A stretch of 64,000 bases of DNA. It comes from Phylloscopus collybita. Its lineage: Eukaryota > Chordata > Aves > Passeriformes > Phylloscopidae. Both the position numbers and the translations under genes were made by a program. The notes under the pieces are model-generated. The model worked only from the letters and a program-made list of their open reading frames with translations, was not told where the DNA came from and did no database searches. The stretch lies in assembly GCA_027886175.1 (NCBI GenBank), contig JAJNNQ010000011.1:1736001-1800000 (forward strand). Direction: 5' to 3'. The first letter of the stretch is position 1, and every line of letters starts with the position of its first letter. Shown here one piece after another: positions 9,161 through 20,096 of the stretch.

Positions 9161-9775
9161 CTTTGCTTGGGTCCCTGCAGAAATGAATGGTTTTGCAGAA
9201 AGCTCAGCAGCTGTCAGAGGATGAGCACCCACAGCCACTCAGGGGGGCTGCAGGAGAGGCAGAAGAAGCCCCTGCAGCACTTGGTCACAAAGGCACAGCA
9301 GGGGAAGGCAAGAAGGGAGGAGGAAAAGGCCAAGGGGAAGGCAAAGGCCATGGCAGAGTTTCTACAGCCCCTGAGGGATCAAGCCCAGGGCCCAAGGGGG
9401 CCCCAGCACCCAGGGCACCGGCTCGGCCACAAGGACCTGGCAGAGGCATTGCCCTCCTGGGCAGGGGAGAGCCCACCCAAACAGCCCCTGGCAAGGAATC
9501 AGGCTGCCAGCTGCAGGCCACAAGGACACTGCAAGCACAGACAGCAGCACCCTCACCAGCAGCAAGTCCACCCCTGCAGGGACATGGACTGGGAGGGGTG
9601 GCAGAGCTCCCAGCACACCAGGGACCCACCGCACTGGAGCCCTGGAGAACATTCAGGGTGGCTCTGCATCGACAGGAGGCCTTTCCTCACAGACACAGGG
9701 GCCTCTCCATCCACTCTCAATCTCACACCTAAGGGGGGAAAAGGCCAAAAATGTCTTTGATTATTCAGGGGGTAA
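9160..9775 (+). pseudogene. Endogenous retrovirus gag end / protease remnant
   Basis: Two overlapping open frames (9167-9760 and 9187-9732) are rich in Gln, Lys, Ala and Pro. Near the end one frame shows FLTDTGAS, which fits the catalytic DTG motif of a retroviral aspartic protease. No intact CCHC nucleocapsid knuckle was found. Mirror copy: 26568-27191 (-); partial copies: 47872-48249 (+) and 50382-51008 (-). Confidence 0.65.
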
Positions 9776-10880
9776 GTGGGAAATATGAGCAGCTGTGTTT
9801 TATTCAACCACTATTAGCAGATGTGTGGATGGGTTGGAAATGCAGGAATTTTCATTTGCTCCTAAATGTGATTGTCATTCACTGGGAAGGGATTTGATGG
9901 CTAAATTGGGAATGCAAATTAATATTCTCAAAGGTGATACACAGGCTAGTTCCCCTGTACCTCTGTGACAAATGTCTGGCAAGGCCTGGGCTGAAGTGAA
10001 CCCAGAAGTGTGGGCAGCCCCAGGGAAATTGGGAAAATCAGATCCCCAGCCTCTCCAAATTCCTCTGAAGCCACCAGGACAAATGGGGTCTGAAAGCAAT
10101 CCCCTATTCCCAGGAAGGGAAGGAAGGGCTCACAGCCTGGTATTGAGCCCCTGGGAAAGGCAGGGCTTTTGGAGCCAGGGTTCTCTCCCTGTAATGCTCC
10201 TGTGCTGCCAGTCAGGAAATCAGATGGAATCCACAGAATGGTGCAGGACCTAAGAACAATAAACGAGATCCTGAAAACCAGGCACCCCACAGTCTCAGAT
10301 CCTGACACCATCTGGAACCAGGTTCCCTCCTCACACTGCTCCCATTCTGCCCTTGATGGAAAAGATGCTTTCTGGGGATGCCCTCTCACACAGGATGGTG
10401 AACAGGGTTTGGCCTTGGAGTGGGAACAAGAGGGAGAAGGGAAAATGGGAAAGACATGGACGGTGCTGCTGCAGGGATGCAGGGAAGCACCAGCCTGATT
10501 GGGGCCAGTCTTGCAGAAAACATCAAAAGAATTCACCTCACCCCCAGGAATTGGGTTATTGCAGGGTGTGGGTGACTCCAGCTCCAGTCAGGAGGACAAG
10601 AAGAAGTGGTAGAAGAAGCCTCTGTGAAATGGCTCAGTTTTCAGGCTAAAAAGCATCTTGGAGTATTTGATAAAAAAGCAGAAGTGGTCAAGAAAAAGAT
10701 TAAATATTTGGGACATATTTTGGCTGAAGTTTTCTGGTGTATTTACCCAGAGAAGGTCCAAGGAATCTCAGAAGTAACCTTACCCAGGACTAAAAAGGAG
10801 ATGTGACAATTCTGAGGATTAACAGGGAATTGCAGGACCTGCACTGAGGATTCTCTGCTCCAGCCAGAACATTGTGTGAC
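9776..10880 (+). pseudogene. Endogenous gammaretrovirus-like reverse transcriptase remnant
   Basis: Pieces in several frames match the order of a class I pol gene: a proline-rich entry segment (9970-10250), a fingers segment with RMVQDLRTINE and HPTVSDP (10200-10390), and later a segment with KIKYLGHILAE (10606-10800) ending at an in-frame stop. The catalytic YxDD motif is not visible, so a central part is deleted. Frameshifts and stops make it non-functional. Mirror copy: 25550-26560 (-). Confidence 0.8.
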
Positions 10881-11430
10881 TTTGTAACCCCAGACAGCCT
10901 CAGTATTATGGGATGGACACGAGAAAGAGAACAAAGCTGGAGAAAATAAAAACCCAAAATGATTGATGCCCCAGCCATGGCTCTCCCAGGCTGAGCAAAG
11001 GAACTGGAATTGCCTGGGAATGTCAAACAGGCCACGGCTGAGCCTGCACTGAAGGCAAGGGAGCAGCAGCCAGGGCTCCACAGCGGGGGAAGCCCCTGTG
11101 CCTGCCCACAGATCCTCTGCTGGAATGCTCTGCCTGGGCACCCTCCCTTGGCATCTCCAGGCACTGCGGGCCAATCCTTGCTGCCACTGCTGCAGCTTCA
11201 GGGCTTTCTGTGCCTGCACTGCCACAGGGGCTGGGGAGACACCGGGAGAATTCCACTCTGGGCCTCAGCCACACTCACACTCTGGGCTGGATGGGGTTAG
11301 ATGGGTGCAAAATAGATCGACTTTAAAATTGTTTTTTATTTCATTCCTCCACTAAGCCTTGGTTGGCCTTTGCCCCGGGGAAAGGAATTTTCAAGGTTTT
11401 ATTTGAAGGGATGTTACAGCACTCAGCAGA
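10880..11430 (+). other. ERV interior, unassigned
   Basis: It is duplicated in the mirror arm (24960-25550). By position it would be the rest of pol. I see short open frames on both strands but no motif I can name. Confidence 0.35.
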
Positions 11431-12880
11431 GATGAGTTGAACATCTCACCAGACTGGGAAGAGCCCAAAAGATCCCCACAGAGAGAACGACCATCAACAA
11501 AACATCAACGACCATCAGCAACCAGCAACCAACACCCACCCCAGACACTGCCCCTGGAAGTGCTGCAGACACCTGGGCTGGAAAAGGCTGAGAAGGAATT
11601 CCAGGAGTGCAGACCTGATGAACATCAGAGGCAAAGGAATCCGGGTCCAACAGGAAATCAAATCCTGAGACCTCAGCAACTTGGAAGCAATGAACATCAA
11701 ACCAAGGGATTTCTATGGGTTCAGACTGTAAAAAGTTTAGGGAAAAAACCAGTAAAACTCACATGTCATGGAATGATTTTCTCTGCACACCAGGCTATGT
11801 GTGGATGAAATAATTTCTGTTGCACATCCTGGCCAGAATCAAGTGATGCCTTGACTCTCTAACACTAAAGATATTGTTGGAGCATTTTTGTTTTTCCCAC
11901 AGTTTCAGTGACACGATGACACCATTAGAACAATTTTTTGCAATAATCCTGCTCTTTAGTTCTCAGTTAGATTTGGGCCAGGGCTGTGAGAATCAATTTT
12001 TAGTCTTAGAAGAAGTAGAAAAACCTAGATTGCTTTGGAATGCTTTTGTGTGTGTTTGTGCGTGGCTGTCAGTGATCACAAAATTTTGGTACATGGGTTT
12101 TTCAAAGCTAACCTTTAAATTTCATTTTGCAAAACCAGGAAAAGCTTTAAAGGTGACCCTTAAACGAATAAAAAGTTAACAGACTATGGGAAAAAAAAAA
12201 AAAAAAAGCAGCAGATTGCCTCGGGCCACATGTGAGTAATTCAGTGGCTGCCCAGGAAGAGAAGCTCCAGTTCCAGGCAGCCAGGAGAGGAGCTTTAGAA
12301 ATGCAAATTCACACTGCTGGGGAAAAGTGTGGACAATGCACCAGGGGCTCCTTGCCTGGGGCAGGAATTGGGCTGATTCCCTCTGTCCCTCAGCCCAAGC
12401 TCTGCCTGCTCACACAGACAGAATTTGCACAGCTAAAGGCAGAGCCCAGAGTGAGGATCTCTGACTCTGCAACAGAAATTGGTTCAGCTGCAAAGGGAAA
12501 CAGCAAACGGAAAATGTTGAGAAAGCTTCACTAAAATAAGTGAGAGGCAATCACCCCTCTCCCCACTCCAACATGTGCTGTCCCTGTCTGTGTCACACAG
12601 GGAGCATCAGAGCACTAGAGAGTTTCTGCTGCCACAAGTTCAGAGAAATCAGTTGGGAATCCAAGAATGTGATGATTTAACTACAGAAAAGAGACAAATT
12701 GATGCAGCCCTGGCTGGAGGAAGCACCCAAAAATGGGGAAAAGATGAACGGCCACCAGAACAAATCCCACAACACCACGGACCAGCCCCTGGGAACCCCA
12801 AGGAATTCAGATCAGGAGCCAAAAAACCTAGTGATCATTCCAATGGTATAACTGAAACGGATACAAAAGCACAGGGAATG
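11430..12880 (+). pseudogene. Endogenous retrovirus env-region remnant
   Basis: It lies between pol and the 3' LTR. A hydrophobic leader-like segment occurs near 11930 (FFAIILLFSS). The stretch around 12650-12870 (IDAALAGGSTQKWG and following) resembles part of an avian class I envelope surface domain. The frame is broken repeatedly, and a poly-A run sits at 12190-12206. Mirror copy: 23460-24930 (-). Confidence 0.5.
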
Positions 12881-13389
12881 AAGTCACGGAGAATAATCCC
12901 AAAACCAAAGAGGACCCAGGAAGAAAAAAAAGTCAGTGAGTTAATCTGCTTGGAGAGAGGGCCGGGGACTTGGAGATAAGGAAGGAACGAGAGAAACTCA
13001 TCAGTATCAGAAAATGTTACTCATTGACACGGACTGCTGCTCAGCCAAGATCCTGCTGAATTCCTGAACACGGAGAAGAAGAAGAAAAACTGAACAGAGC
13101 CAGGAATATCGGATGTTATACAAAAGGGGGGTGCATATTAACGAGGACATGCAGCAGGGGGATCGGGAAGGCTGAACTTTCTAAGGACCTTCGCCAGCGG
13201 GCAAAGGGAGAGGGAGATGCAGAAGGGAAAATCAGGATAAAAAGGAGGCTGCGAACTACAACAATTGGAGAGACCGCATGGCAAATGCCGCATGGCCTCT
13301 CCCTTTGTTCATGAATAAAGTCACTTTTACAGGACTCCTCTGGCTCCTTCGGGCACAGAAATCTCTGGCGATGCCAATTTTCCCGCTCA
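12880..13389 (+). repeat. Gammaretrovirus-like 3' LTR
   Basis: TATA-like GGATAAAAAGG at about 13235, AATAAA at about 13312, and an end at ...CCGCTCA (13389). It is homologous to the LTRs at 46734-47248 and 52138-51631. The end abuts the CpG-rich promoter of the next zinc-finger gene. Confidence 0.7.
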
Positions 13390-14661
13390 GGCCCGGGGAC
13401 AGTGCAGCGCCTCCGTCCTACCCACAGGAACCGGGACGAGCCAGCGCTGCTCCGGCCCCGGCTCCTGCCCAGGCACCCGCGGGAAGGAGACCGCGGGCAG
13501 CCGCTCCCGCAGCGCCCTCAGGGCACGGGGAACACGGCGCGGACACGGCACAATCCAGCCACAGCCAGAGCCCCCTGCCGCCCCCTCCGCCCGCAGCCAG
13601 CCCCGAGCCCCGGCACAACCCAGCGCGGCTCCCACCTGCGCCGGGGCCGCCTCCGAGCTCCGCCGCCGCCGCCTCCTCCACACCGAGGATCTGAAAATGG
13701 CGCCTCTGAAAAGCCAGGGCCGCGCTCTTCCCGCGCTGCCCAATCAGCGCGCAGTAAGAGCCAGGAGTGACGGCACCATCAGCCAATGGCCGCGAGGTAT
13801 GGGCGGGCTCTGCGCGCGGCGCAGCCCCGCCCCGCGCTCTCAGGCCCCGCCCCCGGGCTGTCTGAGGGCAAAGCCGCAGATGAGGAACAGCCCTGGGACG
13901 GGCCCGGGCCCGAGGCGGGATGGAGCTGAAAACACAAACAAAGTTCTCCGCACCTCCCGCACCGCCTTGCCCAGCCCTGCCTGCTGGGTGCCTCCGACTC
14001 AGAGGGAAGCCCTAGAGCCCCACTTCTCCTACCCCCTACCTAGGAGCATCAGTTCGTCACTTTGATTTCCCCGAAAAAGCGAAAACTGCCCCAATCTCCT
14101 GTCGATGACTAGAAGAGGGGAGAGATTTCTGGTAGAAAACTCCAACATTTCAGAGCTCGACAATGAGAAGTAAATGAAGACCCTTAAAATCAGCCTCCCC
14201 TGACGCCTCCCTCCTTCCAGCTCCACCTCCTCCCCCGGCAGAGCAGGGAGACAGGGAATGGGGCCATGGTCAGTTCGTGCCCCGGGGCTTTTCCGGCTGC
14301 TCAGGGACAGGAGCTGTTCCCCTGCTGCACCCTGGGCTCCCTCCCACAGCAGAGTTCTCCAGGAACTCCCAGTGAGAGCGATTCTGGGAGGGAAAGCGCT
14401 CCCAGTTCCTTCCCGCTGCTCCCAGGATCGCTCCCGGTGCCGCGCGGGGCGGGGCCGCTTTGGAACCCCCCCGGGGCAGAGCGCGGCTGCTTTTGGGTGT
14501 CGGCACCGCCCGGGCCGGGCTGGGAGCGGAGGAGGAGCGGGAGGAAGAGGAGGGACAGAGGAGGAAGAGGAGGAGCAGCAACACCACGCGGTTTTCCCGC
14601 CCGCCCGCTCCGGCCGCAGCTCCCCCGGCTCCGGCAGCATCGCGCACCCCGGAACCCGCAG
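13390..14661 (+). promoter_or_regulatory. CpG-rich promoter and noncoding exon 1 of zinc-finger gene
   Basis: GC- and CpG-rich sequence with inverted CCAAT boxes on both strands (for example CCAATCAGCG at 13740 and CCAATGGCC at 13783). A candidate 5' UTR exon ends at 14661 (CCGCAG/GTGAGC). The same block lies inverted at 21656-22930, with its donor at 21655. A shortened copy lies at 49705-49980. Confidence 0.6.
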
Positions 14662-14985
14662 GTGAGCGGGGAGAGGGAGCTCACCCCAAATCCATCGGGG
14701 GGGGGGGCTCCGAGAGGGTTTTTTTTCGGGGCAGGGGATGTTTGGCTCTTGCAGGACTCCAAAGCCAAGGCGGAGATGCCCCTGGAGGGATCTTGCGGGG
14801 TCCCAGGTGGCGATGGCCCGGTCCTGGCGGGCAGAGCCTGGAGATGAGCGGGGTCCGGGACTCCGAGGCTGAAAGGGGCGCTGACTTCTGCAGCTGCGCT
14901 TGGGCAGCGGGACCATCAAACCCAACGCGCTCAGCCCTTGTTTTCCCACCCAAACCAGGATCTCGTATTCCCAAACCTTGGCCGG

Positions 14986-16137
14986 ATGGAGGAGGAGGAG
15001 GCCGCGAGGAAGAGGGAGATGGCCCTGGAGCCCCAGGCAGGTGAGGAGGAAGTCACTGTCCCTTTCCCCCTCTCTCCTGCTCCATCTCCCAGCCCAGCCC
15101 GGCCCCCAGCTGTAGGACAACCCCGCTGCCGACGCCGTCCTGCCGGGGGTGCACTGGGGGGATCTGCTTCCCCTTCCCTGTGGCACAGAGGCAAATCCCA
15201 TCCTCTCCTTGTCCTTCTTCTCCCAGACACGGCGCTGAGGACGGAGAGCAGGGAGGACAAATCCCCGCGGCAGAAACTCGTGGAAGAGGCCGTTTTGAGC
15301 AGCTCCACGGTGCAGGAATCTGACATGGAGGAAAATCCCCAGAGATCCCGCACGAGGAGGGGCTGCAAAGGCAGATCTCGGGGATCCCAGGAGGGAAGAC
15401 CCACCCTGGGACAGGGAAACGGCGGGAGCTCAGAGCTGGGCATCCCTGAGCAGCTTCACGATAGGGAGAAGCCCCACAAGTGCTCGAAATGTGAGAAGAG
15501 CTTCAGCTGGAGATCCTCCCTCATCACCCACCAGCGCATCCACACCGGGGAGAGGCCCTATGGTTGTCTTGAGTGTGGGAAGCACTTCAGTGATAGCTCC
15601 AACCTGACTGTCCACCAGAGGAGCCACACGGGGGCACGGCCCTACGAGTGTGGGGAGTGTGGGATGAGCTTCAGCCAGAGGTACAACCTGACCCGCCACC
15701 AGATGAGCCACAAGGGGGAACGGCCCTATGAGTGTCCCAAGTGTGGGAAGAGATTTATCCACAAATCCAACCTGATCCTCCACCAGAGAATCCACACAGG
15801 GAAACGGCCCTTTGAGTGTGGGGAGTGTGGGAAGAGCTTCATTCAGAGCTCCCATCTGACTGTCCACCAGAGGAGCCACACTGGGGAGAGGCCCTATGAG
15901 TGTGACCAGTGCAGGAAGAGGTTTCATACCAGCTCTGATCTCCTCAAGCACCAGCGGATTCACATGGAGGAGAGGCCCTTCCACTGCCCCGACTGTGGGA
16001 TGGGCTTCAAGCACAACTCACACCTCATCAGGCACCGGCGCATCCACACCGGGGAGAGGCCCTACGAGTGTCCTGAGTGTGGGAAGAGCTTTTCTAAGAG
16101 CTCTCACTTGACTCAACACCAACGGAGCCACCACTAA
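14986..16137 (+). CDS. C2H2 zinc-finger protein, 8 fingers, spliced
   Basis: Coding exons are 14986-15040 and 15227-16137, giving 321 residues. The intron (15041-15226) has CAG/GTGAGG and CCCAG borders and is 186 bp, so the frame stays open through it. The exon carrying the start begins after CCAAACCAG at 14959; an upstream in-frame TTG is not a likely start. The leader ([16 protein letters not shown]) is followed by a Glu/Ser/Arg-rich linker and eight fingers with predicted contacts WSST, DSNV, QYNR, HSNL, QSHV, TSDK, HSHR, KSHQ. No KRAB or SCAN domain is seen. The role is probably sequence-specific transcriptional regulation in the nucleus; the target is unknown. Transcription probably starts in the CpG-rich block upstream. 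Confidence 0.88.
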   Translation: MEEEEAARKREMALEPQAGEEEVTVPFPLSPAPSPSPARPPAVGQPRCRRRPAGGALGGSASPSLWHRGKSHPLLVLLLPDTALRTESREDKSPRQKLVEEAVLSSSTVQESDMEENPQRSRTRRGCKGRSRGSQEGRPTLGQGNGGSSELGIPEQLHDREKPHKCSKCEKSFSWRSSLITHQRIHTGERPYGCLECGKHFSDSSNLTVHQRSHTGARPYECGECGMSFSQRYNLTRHQMSHKGERPYECPKCGKRFIHKSNLILHQRIHTGKRPFECGECGKSFIQSSHLTVHQRSHTGERPYECDQCRKRFHTSSDLLKHQRIHMEERPFHCPDCGMGFKHNSHLIRHRRIHTGERPYECPECGKSFSKSSHLTQHQRSHH

Positions 16138-16205
16138 GGGAAGCCCTGGGAATGCCCTGAGAACGGGAAGAGCTTCGTGCGCTGCTCCAGCTCCATCCCC
16201 CGTGG
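16138..16205 (+). pseudogene. Vestigial zinc finger downstream of stop
   Basis: In-frame after TAA: GKPWECPENGKSFVRC, a finger lacking its second zinc cysteine and its histidines. Confidence 0.75.
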
Positions 16206-16513
16206 GAGGATCGGCGTTGGGTGTCACTGAAGGGCATCCTGGTGCCAGCATCCCAACAGCTGTGGTGACATTGTCCCCTGATGAGCATCCTGGTGGCATC
16301 GTGTTCCCTCCCTCCGGATGTCTCCAGCGCCTGCCGTGCCTCCCTCACCCCTCTGTGTGTGCCTGTCCTGCCTGCTGTGTCCCGGTCCCTCCTGTGTGTC
16401 CCTGGCCCCTGTGTTCCTGTCCCTTGCCCCCAGTGGGGCCACAGTCCCTGAGGTCCCAGGCCCTGTACCACAAGGTGCCCCGTGTCCCACAGGGTGTCCC
16501 CCTGTCCCTCAGG

Positions 16514-17345
16514 ATGTTCCCATGGCTGCTCCTGACGCTGAGCATCTTCACCTGTCCTGTCACAGGTAGGGACATCCCACGACACCCTGTGACACTCCAT
16601 GACATCCAATGACACCCTTAGTCCTTTGATTTTGGCTCCTTCCTCTCCCCATTTTGGCTCCTTTCCCCCTGATTTGGGTCCCTTTCCCCTATTTTGCATC
16701 CTTTCCCTCTTTTCCCATCCTTTCCTCCAATTTTGGGTGCCCTCCCCTTGACTTTGACACATTTTTGGGTGCATCCCTCCTCCTCCAACCCTCACTCACC
16801 AGCCCCTGTCCCCACAGGCGTGTCCCCAACTGTGTCCCCAACTGTCCCCATGTACCACATGGACTCAGTGCCCACCATCCTGGATGCCCTTGAGTCCTCA
16901 ACCCAGGACTGTGGATCTCCTCTTCCAGGAGATCCAGAGCTGGTCTGGCTTCCTGGGGACATTGGCTGCACTAGGGCTCGGGGTGAGTGGCCTGGTGGTG
17001 TTGGTGGGAAGGGGTTTGGGGTCATCTTGGGACTGACCATGGGTCTTGTCCACTCTGCAGTGAGGAGCAGCCCCAGCTGGGGAGCCTGAGATGGAAGGGG
17101 GCAAGGAGAGGTTGGATTCTGAGCCAGATGGACACCAGAGCCATGGATCCCCCCCTGGCTGGACACTGGTCCAGATGGGCACCAGAGGCACGGATCCCAG
17201 CTGAACTCTGGTCTGGATGGCCCCTGGCCCTGCAGTCCCCGAGCCTGGCCGGCCCCCAGCCCAGATGGCCACCAATCTGGCAACACCCCAGCCCACTGCC
17301 TTGGCCCACCAGCTCATCCCAACCCCAAAACCCCCAAAATAAACC
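16514..17345 (+). CDS. Possible small secreted or membrane protein gene, spliced
   Basis: An ATG at 16514 begins a signal-peptide-like segment (MFPWLLLTLSIFTCPVTG) that ends at a GGTAGGG donor (about 16565). A second exon could start at the CCCACAG acceptor near 16818; in matching phase it encodes VSPTVSPTVP and about 30 further residues. A third acceptor-like TCTTCCAG (about 16928) and donor GGTGAGTGG (about 16982) would encode EIQSWSGFLGTLAALGLG, and a further TCTGCAG lies near 17060. AATAAA is at 17337. I do not recognise the product. Exon order is a hypothesis; no paralog exists elsewhere in the window. Confidence 0.35.
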
Positions 17346-18880
17346 CAATTCCAGAGCATCGCCTCCAGGTGATCCCTGCAGAGTGAGGGGGAAACTGAGG
17401 CACGGGCTGGGGGTGTCTGGGGTGACAGGAGAGGACTTCATGACCCACCCTGGAGACCCCCAAACAAGCACCCACTCCCCAAATTGTCACTGCAGCATCC
17501 CAGGACCCCCAGCTGTCACATCCAGGGGGCTCCAGGAGCCACTGTGACCCTGCAGTCCCTGCCAGGGGTGACCCGCGGTGTCTACCCGGTGTCACTGGGG
17601 CGTCCCCAGTGGGAGAAGTGACATCACCTCCTAGAGGAGGAGGAGGAGGAGGAGAGGTGAGGGTGTGACTCAAACTCCTGCCTGCTCACATTGGGAATCC
17701 CCTACAGGAACCAGGGCCGAGTGTGGGTGCAGCAGCGGAAGTACCTTGGGGGACTGGGGGTGGGGACACAGGGACAGTCCCCAAAGTCCCCAGAGTCCCC
17801 TGGGGGGATGTGGCATGCAGGGGGTGCAAGGTAGCAGAGCATCCTCAGTGGGATGTGGGGGGGTTGGAGTCGTGGGGGTGACCCCAAAAATGTTGTCACT
17901 GCCTCGCTTTGGGGCACTGGTGACAAGTTGGGTTAGTGCAGACACAACCTCCACATTCAGGCTGGGAATACTTACAGGGTCTCCCACCTCTTAATTTGAC
18001 TGATCCTGAAATAACTTGGGAATATGGAAAGAGAGAATATGGGATGGGGATTTGTAGGAAAGCACCCCACACCTGAGGAAGCGTTTTCCATACAGGGAAA
18101 GGTTTGGCTCACACCTTGTATTGCTTATAAGGTAAAGGACCGAGAAACTGCTTTGCTGTCCTGACACTACTTGGATCAGTGCCAAGACCAGCACCTGTTG
18201 GACTTTGTTGCTGTTCTTCAACTCCTGTACCTCTTGCTATCAGCAGTTTGCCAGTGGAGCACTCTTTGATCGTTAAGTAGATAAGAGAGAGAACAAAGGG
18301 GCTTGGGGCATTTTCGAGGTGTTGCAGCAGGTGGATGGGACCTGTCCCTATCCTGAGCTTGGCTTTGTTCTTTCTTTTGTATTATTTTCCTTCTTTTATT
18401 AAACCTTTTTGATTTTTCAAGCCATACTCAACCATGCTGTCTCGCTGATGGATTTAAGCCATTTCTCTGCCAGGGCTGGACCCTCAGAGGCACTGGGAAC
18501 CCCACCAGGGATCAGTGTTCCAAAGCGTTGCAGTGAAACACATCGGGGGCTGCCAGCTCTGCAGCTGGGCCTCCCCTGGGCTGCTGCGGCCCAGGGCCCA
18601 AAGGCTGGAGCTGCAGCCTTGCTCCTGTCTCAGGAACAGGAGCCTCCTGCAGGCCCGTGTCCCCTCCATGTCCCCGGCAGGAGGGAGGGCTCTGAGGCAC
18701 AGGGGGTGCTGGCAGGAGGGGCTGCTCTGGCCAGCTGGGGGCCTCTGAGAAATGCCCAAAGCCTTGTGCTCTCTGCAGCTGGCCAAGGAGAGCAGCAGGG
18801 CTGAAGGGTTCGTGTGCCACAGCCAGCCCGAGCTGGGGAGCCCTCAGGGCCCCGTGCCAGAGGCGGCCCTGGGGAATGGC
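17346..18880. other. Spacer of palindrome 1, no gene recognised
   Basis: This includes a short GAG-codon microsatellite (17635-17655) and an LTR-like segment with TATTAAACC near 18400. Some short open frames exist, but none shows a motif, a paralog or convincing splice sites. Confidence 0.4.
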
Positions 18881-19650
18881 ACCGGGAATGGGGACAGGGA
18901 ATGGGAATGGGACAGGAAATATGAGACAGGGACTAGGAATAGAACTGGGAATGGGGACAGGGACCAAGGATTGGACCAGGAATACTGGACTGGGACTAGG
19001 AATGGAGAGGGGGATCAGGAATGAGGACAGGGATTGGGAATGGGGACGAGGTCCAGGAATGGGATGAGGAATATTAACAGGGACCGGGAATGGGACCGCA
19101 AATGGGGACAGAGATTGGGAATATGGACAGGGACCAGGAATGGGACGGGAAATACGAGACAGGAACTTGGAATGATACATAGAATAGGGACAGAGACCAA
19201 AATTGGGCCCAGGAGTACTGGACTGGGAATGGGACAGGGAATACGGGACAGGGACCAGGAATGGGACTGGGAACACATGAGTATTCCCGGGAATACGGTA
19301 ATACAGGAATATGGGAAGGGGGAAGGGAACATGGAAACAGGACAGATAACAGGGAAACAGAAACCAGGGAGAGACTATGGAATATGGATTAGGAAGATGG
19401 GTCCAGGATTGGAAACAGGAATATGGGAATGGGGAATATAGCAATGGAAATGTGGGAGCTGCAGTGGGACCAAGAGTACGAGAATGGGAAGAGGGTAGGG
19501 AATGTGGGACTGGGAATATGGGAACATCAAGCAGAAAATACTGGATAGGGACAGGGAAGGAGACCGCGAATGGGATCCAGACTGGAATGGGAGCAGGACA
19601 GGACTGTGAGTGGAATGACAGAGGAACGGGTGGCGGGCAGGGGTGGTGAC
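18880..19650. repeat. GGGAATGGGACAGG minisatellite
   Basis: About 770 bp of degenerate units of the type GGGACAGGGAATGGGAATGG and GGACCAGGAATGGGAC. This produces a very long minus-strand open frame (rich in Pro, Ser, Phe and Val) that is an artefact of the repeat. Confidence 0.9.
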
Positions 19651-19897
19651 AGCGGGGAGAGCAGGAACCTGGACAGTAGACACTGGGAACTGGAACAGGG
19701 GGACATGGGGACAGTTGTGAGGCAGGAGGTCCTTGATCAGCTGCCCAAGAACTCAGCCAGGGCCTCCCAGCACAGCTGGAGCTGCTCAGCCTGGGGAGCC
19801 CAAAGCCCTGAGCAACCCCCAAGTCCCTCACACCCAGCATCCCCCACATCCCCTGCAAGATCTGCCCATATCCCCATCCACGTCTTCGTTTAAAATC

Positions 19898-19903
19898 TTT
19901 ATT
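19898..19903 (-). terminator. Polyadenylation signal of the zinc-finger gene at 20.1-21.3 kb
   Basis: TTTATT on the plus strand gives AATAAA on the minus strand, 194 bp after the stop codon. Confidence 0.6.
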
Positions 19904-20096
19904 TTTACCTTGGTTTTGGGAGTTTTGAAAGAATAAAGAGAAATGAAAGGAAAATCCTGGCAAAGGGAACCAGGAGGCTGTGGAGTGACCAACCAGGTGT
20001 TCCTGGGGATCAGCCAGCACTGATCCTCCCATGGGAGATGGAGCTGGAGGAACGCACGAAGCTCTTCCTGCACTCAGGACACTCCCAGGGCTTCCC

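Noticed and set aside
10606..10806. Functional reverse transcriptase
   Set aside because: Stops, frameshifts and the absence of the YxDD motif show that it is a dead remnant.
14029..15201. 390-residue minus-strand frame over a CpG island
   Set aside because: Antisense to the promoter and first exons of the zinc-finger gene; GC-rich shadow, repeated in mirror at 21344-22282.
18512..20032. 506-residue minus-strand open frame
   Set aside because: Produced by the GGGAATGGGACAGG minisatellite; it is low in complexity and has no paralog.
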